Positions 1 through 7,412 of a DNA stretch of 10,497 nt are shown here, one piece after another. The notes below the pieces were generated by a model, which saw only the letters and a list, made by a program, of their open reading frames with translations, did no database searches and was not told where the DNA came from. The stretch comes from Goniomonas avonlea (lineage: Eukaryota > Cryptophyceae > Goniomonadida > Goniomonadaceae), in assembly GCA_003573635.1 (NCBI GenBank), contig QUTJ01031241.1, forward strand, positions 1-10,497, read 5' to 3'. Made by a program: the position numbers and the translations under genes. Each line of letters opens with the position of its first letter. Position 1 is the stretch's first letter.

Positions 1-3000
1 GATGCCTCGAGTGCGGCTGCAGCCTGGGCCTGGGCAGCAGCCGCCTGCAGGTCGGCGAAGGCATCGAACGCTGGGCCGGCGTCGTCCAGAGCGTAGAACA
101 CCTTGTCGGCGTCTTGCTTCCACCACAGGATCTCGGGGTCATACTCGTCGGTGTCGCCAAACATGCGAGACTGCAGAGTTCGCTTCGCCATCGTGGCGAG
201 CGTGGCTGCGGGGCCCATCTCGATCACCCGCTGCACGCGGGAGTGGAACATGACGTCCTGCGTCTCGATCCACCGTACGGGCATCGCGAACTGGTGCGCG
301 AGGAGCTCAATCACAAGCGTGCGAGCAATCTCCGCGCTCGGCACAGCGTCAAACTCCGGGTTTTGGAGCAGCGCCTTGAGCACAGGGGAATCGGTCTCCT
401 TGAGCACTCGCTGGATGTAGCCTCGATCAAGCGCGAACGGCTCCGCAGTGACGTTTGGGATGTACTTGCCGACCAACCTCCCCGTCACTCGAGCGAGATT
501 GTGCACCTCAAGCCTGGGCTCGAGCAGTTGTCGGAAGGCGGGCACGCCGGAGAGGAGCTTGCGGCTGTGGAAGGGCACGTCAATGCCCGGAAGCGGAATG
601 GTGGCGACCCCTCGTCGCAGCGTGTACGGGGTCTTCGCCTGCAGACAGAGCGCCTTGTTGTGCGCCGCTGTCTTGGCAGCAGTCTCCACGACTGCGTCCA
701 GCGCTGCGGCAGGGTTGGAGCACAGTCGCAGTGCCTCGCTCAGCGCGTCCAGTGCCACGAGCTCACCAGCAACGACGTACTGGCTCTCGCGCACATTGAA
801 GTTTACAATCTGAATCAGCGCCCCCAGCTTCACGCCGACGCGGTCAACGACCTGCTGCAGCTCTGAGCTCGTGAAGGACCGCGACACACGGGATGGGTTG
901 GCCGCCACCATCCCGTAGTCGGATCGGCCTCCCGCATCCCGCGGCACCGCGTTCTGCATGAGCATGCCGCGCATGAACACGGTCTCCACCAGCGCTTCAA
1001 TCGTTAGCACATCGGCGAAACTGGCGAGCGCCGCGTACTCTCCGAGGGAGTGGCCCGCGAAGACGGCATCGTCGGGGACGAAGCCTCCCTCAACGAGCTC
1101 CTCAAAGGCAGCTTTTTGCACCATCACCAGCGCCGGTTGGCTGAACTGGGTCGCAAACAGGAGCCCTTGCGGCGAGGTGAAGGTGAACGACTTGGTGTTC
1201 CCGCGGATCTCAGAGATCAGCGGCACAATCTTGCCTGTGGTGGCGTCCTCCGTCTTGATTCGGCGGTAGTTGTCGCGGATTCGCTTCCCCTGCGGGCCGC
1301 CGAAGTATATTGTGAGCGACTTGGGGTTCTCGCGCACAATGTGCAGGATCGAGAACCCGTACGTCGCGCGAAGGTGCTCGTCAGCCTTGTCCCACACCGC
1401 CCGCACAAGCGCGCTCTCGGCGTACCGGTCCATGCCCATGCCCACAGCCGCGGACCCCTGTCCGGTGAAGAGGTAGGCGGTCTTGGGTTGCTCGATCTCT
1501 GCGCGCCCCGTCATCACCAGATCGCGAGACCTGAGCTTGTGCACCCTCACGTGCACGATCTTTCGGCCTCCGACCACGCCCACGTGCTGCAGCGTCACGC
1601 ACAGCTCGTCGCCTGGGAACACCATCCCGGTGAACTCGACGCTGTACGAGGCGATCAGGGACGGGTCCCCGTTAGCGCAGCCCTGCGCGCGCTCGAGCAC
1701 CCCGCGTGCCATGGCAGCGGTCCACATCCCGTGCACGATGGTCTGGCCCTGCGGGAGCTCTGCGAGAGCCGCCATCGCCTTGTTGCGGTGGATTGGGTTG
1801 AGGTCGCGGGAGGCAAGGGCGTAGGGGAGGGACTCCTTGGGCGCGAGCACCACCACGGGCGCAGGCAGCAGCTCGTACCCGCCGGATTCGAACACGGTGC
1901 CAACGTTGCTGGGGTCCCGCTCTCGCTCAAGGAACGCGGTCACGGGGTTGCGCTCAAACACCTCGCCTGGCTCGGAAGCATACTCCACGGTACCGACCTG
2001 CACGAGCCCCGCACGACCACCCCTGCTGAGGTCCACGAAGCCGTCGCACTCCGATTCGAGACTGGTGTCGCTCTCGTTCTTCGCCTGCTGCCGCAGCACC
2101 ACGCCGCGGACGACCACGTCCTTTATCGAGACGCTCGACGCGCCTCGTTCCTGCACCGTCGTGAGTCTGAAAAACAAGGTGTCACCCTCCGCAACGCGAG
2201 TGGTCTCGTGAAACCAAGGCCTCGACCGCAGGATCGCCGTCTTGACGGCGTTGCTGCACACGACGGTGGCCTGGTAGGAGTGCGGCGACGCCTGCTTGAA
2301 GGTCGACTCGTAGTCGGCGAAGTCGCCGCGGATGAGAAACTCCGAGGTCAGCGAGAGCCACTTGCACGACCGTCGCCACAGCGTGCCCTCGACGCGGATT
2401 TTCTTCCCCATGCTAGAAATCTCGACGCTTGTTACGCGGGCTTGCGACTCGAGCCGCTCGCCGGGTTGCACCAGCGTTCGCTCCGCCTGGTTTGGGACCA
2501 CCACGTAGCCGTGCGAGAGGTGCACCAGCTTGAGCAGGTTGCCCTGGAGGTCGTCCGAGAAGAGCGCTCGGATCAATGAACGCCACCCTGCCATCGTCGC
2601 GATATCAATCGATCCGCCGCCGGAGGAACTGCCGATGGCGGCGTTGAACTGCTCGATGTCTGCGGCGCTGAGTGTCACGGAGTCCTCAAAGATGTCACCG
2701 AGAGTGACCGCTTCCGCGCAGTCCCAGACCTTGCGGTACATCGTCTTGATCTCCTCGTGACACCGGTCACTCTGATGCAACGGCATGCGCGCGTTCTCCG
2801 GGTGCAAGTACAGCACGTGCACCAGCGTCGCGTCTACCTCGGCATCCATGACGCACAGCTCGATCTTCCTGCGGTCACGGTCCGTCATGGCAAAGGTCGC
2901 CTCCACAACGCCTGTCGCCTTGTTCACGAGCCGCATCCTGCCGTCACCGTCCTGGTCACGGAGGTCCAGTTCGGGACGTGAGCACAGGACGTGGATGGGA

Positions 3001-6000
3001 TTGGGCACCCACGAGTGGCCGAGCACGACGCGAGGGGTGGTCACCGCCACCCTGACCCATGACTCTGTTTGCAGCGAGCGGGGAGCGAGGACGTTGACGA
3101 CTGCAGGCGCCTCGGGCTGCGAGCTCGTAAGCAGGTCGATCAGGCCCTGGTGGATGCCGCCGAGAATGTCGGCGATGGGCTCGTTCATCTTCGTGGAGAA
3201 CTTGGCGGCCACGGGGCCGTGGAGGATGCACACGCGCCCTGCGTCGCGACCCATCACGGCGTCAAGCTGTTCGGAGTACCACAGCGAGTCTTTCTTCACC
3301 CAGAACGCCAGGTCGCCGTCGATGACTGGGATGAAGTTGACAGGCTTGCCGTTGCGCAGGTCCTTGCACAGGTCGATGAAGTACTCGACGTCCTCGTCGG
3401 CGAGCAACGTCCGCTCGCAGGCGGGGTATCGCGCGATGAACGCGGCCAAGAACTGCTGTGGCTCGGAGCCCAGTTGCTCGAGATTGCAGGCAAACAGCCG
3501 GGCGCCTTTGATTGCCAGAAACCGCCGCTCGGTGCGCACCGTCATCTTGAACGTGCGGGCCTGGTACGAGGCGTCCACCCAGCGGTTGGGGGCGAGCCGC
3601 CCCGCCTCGTCGCCGCCGTTGCGCACGTACATAAGCTGCACCATCCGTCGCAGCACGGAGCCGTAGGTCATCTCGCCGAGGTCCGCTGGCTCCCCAGTCT
3701 CCGACACGCCGAAATACACCTTCTGAAAGTCCGCGTTGAGGTCGCGGATGATCTCCGCCTTGTCCGCCATGATCGCGCGAGCACGAGCTTCGCCTCGCTC
3801 CAGCGAGAAGTACTTCTGGTCGAGCTTCTTCCAGAGCCGGATGCCTCGGGTGTGAATCTTGTGTATTGGCTCGCCCAGCTCCGACTGCACGGTGATGACA
3901 CCGCCAGCGTCACGCTCGTACGACACATCCCACTCCCTCTCGTCGGCAACGCCGGGTGCGTCGACAATAAGCTGCTTCACTGCGGTCGACGTCGCTGCCT
4001 CCAGGGCAACCATGCAGCGAGAACCAATCAGCACTCCGTCCACAGGCATCCGCGCAGCCCTGTTGAACGGCGCCACAGTCGACCAGGACCCGTCGATATA
4101 CGGTAAACACCCAGCGGCGTCTCCGAACCCAGAGCCAACCACCAAAATCACGTTATCGTGCTGGCGTATCTCCGCGTAGGTGGCCAGCAGCGGCTGGTGA
4201 AAGTCCTCAAACGAGTGGTGCCCACCGCCGCGGCCCGAGGTCCACTGCAGCATCACGTGCATGTCGCGATGCAACCTCGCCAGCTCGAGCACGTCCCGGA
4301 TCGCCTCCACCGACCCGGGCTTGAACCCGATGAGCGTGACGCCCGCGCGCTTGAGAGCAGGAAAGATCTCCTCAGCCTTCTCGGGAGTGGGCACGCCGGC
4401 GCCGATGGTGATGGCCTCAATGGGACAGCCGCCCGCCGCCAGCTCGAGGAGGAGAGGGAACTGGAAGGCCCACTGCGCGGCGTTGAGGTACAGCATGTTC
4501 ACGGTCACGCCCACGCCCGCCGTGCTCTTGCCCACCAGCTCCTCAATCTTGCCCCGGAAGTGCTGCGGCCGTGGCAGCCCGCCTGCGGCGAGCTCGCCGT
4601 GGAACCCAGCGTTGCCGCAGGCCGCAACGAGGTCTATTCCGAGGTCCGACGTGGTTGGAGTCATGCCGGACATCATCACAAGCGGCTTGCCCAGCACTCT
4701 TGTGAAGCGTGTGTCGACAAAGAGCTTGCCGTCGCTCTCTCGCTGCACCACACGCGGGGCAAACTCCGCGCCCCAGTTCCGACCAAACGTGACCACGTCG
4801 CAGGAGCTGAGCACCTGACTCAGCTGCAGGATATCCTGGCTAACAGCTGGCGCGGCGGCGGCTACTGCAGGAGCAGTGCTTGGCTCTGTGGGTCGAGTTG
4901 GCAGTGAGGCATCGACCACCTGGAGGCCGCTGCCGGCCCGCTCGTGCAACACCATGGTCGCCATCGCCTTTCCGGGACCGAAGCTCAGGGCGTGAGTGAA
5001 GGGGCGGGATCTTGTGGCGGCCATGGTGGCCACGAAATCGTTCATATGGACCAGCTGTAACCGGACAACGTGGTCGACGAGGGACTGGCGGCCTGATACG
5101 GGCTCACGCAAGTCAGAGCCGTCCAGCGTGCTCAATACAGGGATCAGGAGACTGTCGGCCTGCAAATGCGTCAATCCGATGCGTTGAGCGTCCGCGATGA
5201 CCAAATCAGCAGCCTTTTCGTTGATCGGGCAATGGAAGGGAGCGGTGACGTGCAGAAACACGGTCTGTGTCGAAGGCTTGCGCTTCGAAAATGGCACCCT
5301 CGTTTGCTCCTGGCCGTCCTTGGCACTTGCGCCAGCGATGGCTTCACGGAGAGCCACCAGCGCCTTGACGTTGCCCGACACCACAAACCGGTCAGCGTGA
5401 TTGCGGAGACTCACATGCATCTCGGTGCGCGCCGCCACACGAGCAGGCTGACCGGCATACTGGGGCTGCATCGCTAAAACTTGCAGAAGCTGCTTTTTAG
5501 TCTCAGCGACAAGGGCATCGAGCTGGCGCCGATCAAGCCCACGCACGGATAACATCGGGGAAACGTCACTTCCCTCTTTCAACTCGTGTCCGAGGGTCGA
5601 GTGCGCCCGAAATCCAATAGAAATCATGAGGCGAGCGAACTGCAAGGTGTGCGATTCGACGTCGCTGCGAGATCCAGAGAGACCAAGTACAACAGCGGCG
5701 ACCAACCCTTGACTGTGCCCACTCGCCGCACTGAGCCAGCCGGATTGCAGCGCTCTTTCATGGGTGGTGCAGAGTCGGTCGAGACAAGTCAGGTAAGAGG
5801 CGACTTGCACCAAGAAGATGAGCGGATAAGAAACTGGTGCCGAATCCAAGTACTCGCGCGGTGGCAAAACACTCGTAATCTCGGAGTCTAGTTGATCACT
5901 CCCCTCGACCCAAGCCAGGACATCGAAGCCAAACCTCCGATCATACCAACTGCTGTAGTCAGGAAAGGAAGCCTCCTGCTTCAGCACATCAAAAGCTCTG

Positions 6001-6182
6001 AGCAAAAATTGTTTGAGAGCTGAACCGCAATCCAAGTAGATCCTCTTGAGCTCCGCAAAGAAGTTGTTGCCTTGGCCGCTAAACATGGCGATGATGGCGA
6101 CGCCGCTGTCGGGTCTGGCAAAGACATGCTCAGGAATGGTCATATCGCCATCTTCTTTGTGATCTGGTGTAGGATCATCCAT
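1..6182 (-). CDS. FAS: Fused beta-alpha type I fatty acid synthase, N-terminal 2060 residues (runs off the left edge)
   Basis: De novo long-chain fatty acid synthesis in the cytosol, from acetyl-CoA, malonyl-CoA and NADPH. Domain order matches the yeast beta subunit. SAT: FSGQGNNF at residue 34, nucleophile S157 in GHSQG, catalytic H317 in APFHCP. ER, FMN-binding: SGMTPTT around M507 and GRGGGHHSFEDFHQP around H655/H656, followed by SELGEPIHK. DH region: hot-dog fold from about 1202 and a MaoC motif with D1460, N1462 and H1465 (DLNPIH). MPT: FTGQGS at 1572, S1712 in GHSLGEYAAL, R1738 in FMRGM, H1872 in PFHSRK. From about P1948 it reads as the yeast alpha N-terminus (PVRWIETQD, then MGPAATLA), then AAAAQAQAAAALEA, the usual linker before ACP. 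ATG at 6182-6180 is the first in frame after a TAA at 6335-6333, with G at -3 and +4. The frame has no intron, frameshift or missing catalytic residue. Family and architecture are certain; the start is likely. Confidence 0.96.
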   Translation of the reverse strand, partial: MDDPTPDHKEDGDMTIPEHVFARPDSGVAIIAMFSGQGNNFFAELKRIYLDCGSALKQFLLRAFDVLKQEASFPDYSSWYDRRFGFDVLAWVEGSDQLDSEITSVLPPREYLDSAPVSYPLIFLVQVASYLTCLDRLCTTHERALQSGWLSAASGHSQGLVAAVVLGLSGSRSDVESHTLQFARLMISIGFRAHSTLGHELKEGSDVSPMLSVRGLDRRQLDALVAETKKQLLQVLAMQPQYAGQPARVAARTEMHVSLRNHADRFVVSGNVKALVALREAIAGASAKDGQEQTRVPFSKRKPSTQTVFLHVTAPFHCPINEKAADLVIADAQRIGLTHLQADSLLIPVLSTLDGSDLREPVSGRQSLVDHVVRLQLVHMNDFVATMAATRSRPFTHALSFGPGKAMATMVLHERAGSGLQVVDASLPTRPTEPSTAPAVAAAAPAVSQDILQLSQVLSSCDVVTFGRNWGAEFAPRVVQRESDGKLFVDTRFTRVLGKPLVMMSGMTPTTSDLGIDLVAACGNAGFHGELAAGGLPRPQHFRGKIEELVGKSTAGVGVTVNMLYLNAAQWAFQFPLLLELAAGGCPIEAITIGAGVPTPEKAEEIFPALKRAGVTLIGFKPGSVEAIRDVLELARLHRDMHVMLQWTSGRGGGHHSFEDFHQPLLATYAEIRQHDNVILVVGSGFGDAAGCLPYIDGSWSTVAPFNRAARMPVDGVLIGSRCMVALEAATSTAVKQLIVDAPGVADEREWDVSYERDAGGVITVQSELGEPIHKIHTRGIRLWKKLDQKYFSLERGEARARAIMADKAEIIRDLNADFQKVYFGVSETGEPADLGEMTYGSVLRRMVQLMYVRNGGDEAGRLAPNRWVDASYQARTFKMTVRTERRFLAIKGARLFACNLEQLGSEPQQFLAAFIARYPACERTLLADEDVEYFIDLCKDLRNGKPVNFIPVIDGDLAFWVKKDSLWYSEQLDAVMGRDAGRVCILHGPVAAKFSTKMNEPIADILGGIHQGLIDLLTSSQPEAPAVVNVLAPRSLQTESWVRVAVTTPRVVLGHSWVPNPIHVLCSRPELDLRDQDGDGRMRLVNKATGVVEATFAMTDRDRRKIELCVMDAEVDATLVHVLYLHPENARMPLHQSDRCHEEIKTMYRKVWDCAEAVTLGDIFEDSVTLSAADIEQFNAAIGSSSGGGSIDIATMAGWRSLIRALFSDDLQGNLLKLVHLSHGYVVVPNQAERTLVQPGERLESQARVTSVEISSMGKKIRVEGTLWRRSCKWLSLTSEFLIRGDFADYESTFKQASPHSYQATVVCSNAVKTAILRSRPWFHETTRVAEGDTLFFRLTTVQERGASSVSIKDVVVRGVVLRQQAKNESDTSLESECDGFVDLSRGGRAGLVQVGTVEYASEPGEVFERNPVTAFLERERDPSNVGTVFESGGYELLPAPVVVLAPKESLPYALASRDLNPIHRNKAMAALAELPQGQTIVHGMWTAAMARGVLERAQGCANGDPSLIASYSVEFTGMVFPGDELCVTLQHVGVVGGRKIVHVRVHKLRSRDLVMTGRAEIEQPKTAYLFTGQGSAAVGMGMDRYAESALVRAVWDKADEHLRATYGFSILHIVRENPKSLTIYFGGPQGKRIRDNYRRIKTEDATTGKIVPLISEIRGNTKSFTFTSPQGLLFATQFSQPALVMVQKAAFEELVEGGFVPDDAVFAGHSLGEYAALASFADVLTIEALVETVFMRGMLMQNAVPRDAGGRSDYGMVAANPSRVSRSFTSSELQQVVDRVGVKLGALIQIVNFNVRESQYVVAGELVALDALSEALRLCSNPAAALDAVVETAAKTAAHNKALCLQAKTPYTLRRGVATIPLPGIDVPFHSRKLLSGVPAFRQLLEPRLEVHNLARVTGRLVGKYIPNVTAEPFALDRGYIQRVLKETDSPVLKALLQNPEFDAVPSAEIARTLVIELLAHQFAMPVRWIETQDVMFHSRVQRVIEMGPAATLATMAKRTLQSRMFGDTDEYDPEILWWKQDADKVFYALDDAGPAFDAFADLQAAAAQAQAAAALEA

Positions 6183-6455
6183 TGCGCTGCAATGGTGCGA
6201 AGCTGCGCAGCTGCAGAGCGCCCAGAGTGTGGGGGATCGTGTGACAGGTTGGAGATCGCCCGGCCCGCCTCTCGAAATTGGGGAGCATCGGAGGTGTATG
6301 ACCCAGGTCGTCCGCTGGCTGTTAGTGCGAACTTAATAATAGCCCTAACATATTTGAGCTATCCGACCAAGTTTGCTAATTCCCTAATAGCTGAGCTGAT
6401 CTACCCGGAAAAACTTTGTGATTTTTGAGGAGGAGCTGGCGAGACGTCGCTGGCG
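6183..6455. promoter_or_regulatory. Shared 5' region between two divergent genes
   Basis: This 273-bp gap separates the start codons of the synthase (minus) and the lectin-like gene (plus), so it must hold the 5' leaders and probably both core promoters. About 6330-6430 is clearly AT-richer than the flanks, with runs such as TTAATAATAG and CTAACATATTT. I cannot assign a TATA box, initiator or factor site with confidence. The stretch 6183-6332 is open in the synthase frame but has no ATG, so it is more likely leader than coding. Confidence 0.5.
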
Positions 6456-6504
6456 ATGGTCGCGAAACTGTTGTTCAAAATTCTCTGCATTCTGTTGGTT
6501 CAAG
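6456..6504 (+). CDS. Exon 1: start codon and signal peptide
   Basis: [16 protein letters not shown] plus the first base of a Gly codon: Lys followed by a hydrophobic core, a classic secretory signal. ATG has G at -3 and +4. The exon ends at CAAG before the donor GTGCGT (phase 1); reading on hits TAG at 6510. Cleavage is plausible after A23, encoded in exon 2 (V at -3, A at -1). Confidence 0.82.
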
Positions 6505-7368
6505 GTGCGTAGCTCACGAAGTGCCAAGGTCTCGCGCATATTCACCACTTGCAGGCCCATGGTCGGTGGAGGCGGCAAATTGCATAAATGCTTGTTCTGG
6601 GCACGGCGAGTGTTTGGAGACCGGCGAATGCAAGTGTGCAGCTCCATACTTTGGAATCGACTGCGCCAGCAGTGCGTCCTGAGCGCAAGAACCCATTTCA
6701 GCTATTGACTGACCGTTGTCACAGAGGTCGCCTGTGACGGAGCATCGTTCGAGTGGAGTTGCTACCTCGCGGGTACGTAGAGTCTCACATTGGCTCTTAT
6801 TCCAACGTCCCACGCAGTCAAGGCGCCTTTATCATTCCACAAGGCTGAAAAACGATGCAATGTGCTAGGTGGCCATCTGGCCAGCATCTCCTCGCTCGAC
6901 GAGCAGAAAGTCGTTCTTGGCGTTCTGGAGCATGCATCCTGCCAGGAAGCTTGGATTGGGTTGCTCAATAAGAAGAAAGAGGAGCTGTGGGAATGGTCTG
7001 ATACCACGCCATTTGCTTGGGCTGATTGGAAGCCCGGGGAGGTACGGCATGCTTGCCCCTGGACTCCTGATTGAACCATTCCGCCAGCCTGAGCAAGAGT
7101 ACCATGAAAATGCTGTGCTGGTCAGCCCACTGGGCTGGCGAGATGTGCCCACAACTTCCAAAGCCAAATGTTCTGTTTGCGAGTTTGGCAACGGCCAGTT
7201 GTCGGTGGCGGAGGCGGAGCTGGGCTGTCCAAACGACTGCTCGGGGAGGGGGACCTGCTCGGCGATCACTGGCCTGTGCGACTGTGTTGATGGCTACACT
7301 GGGCCTGACTGCGCAAACGGTACGTGCGGAAATTTGTCTTCCATGAAGATGAGCCAGATGCCTCCCCG

Positions 7369-7412
<44 letters not shown>

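Noticed and set aside
1050-2579. Plus-strand open frame of 509 codons, with similar ones at 114-866, 3069-4106, 4158-4907 and 5166-5477
   Set aside because: All lie in the frame exactly antisense to the synthase codons. They are open because the synthase rarely uses TTA, CTA and TCA codons. Their translations show no domain.
1-6182. Bacterial FAS-I or a polyketide synthase
   Set aside because: Domain order and motifs fit FAS-I, not PKS (no KS-AT order here). The adjacent spliceosomal gene shows eukaryotic DNA, although an ancient bacterial origin of the gene is not excluded.
6072-6428. Plus-strand frame of 118 codons over the intergenic region
   Set aside because: It is antisense to the synthase start and has no recognisable domain.
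6425-6682. Unspliced start at 6425 for the EGF frame
   Set aside because: Its N-terminus is not signal-like and reads through intron 1. The spliced start at 6456 gives a clean signal peptide.
6790-6817. ATG at 6790 as start of the CTLD1 frame
   Set aside because: It lies inside intron 3, just before the acceptor. The CTLD needs the preceding exon for its first cysteines.
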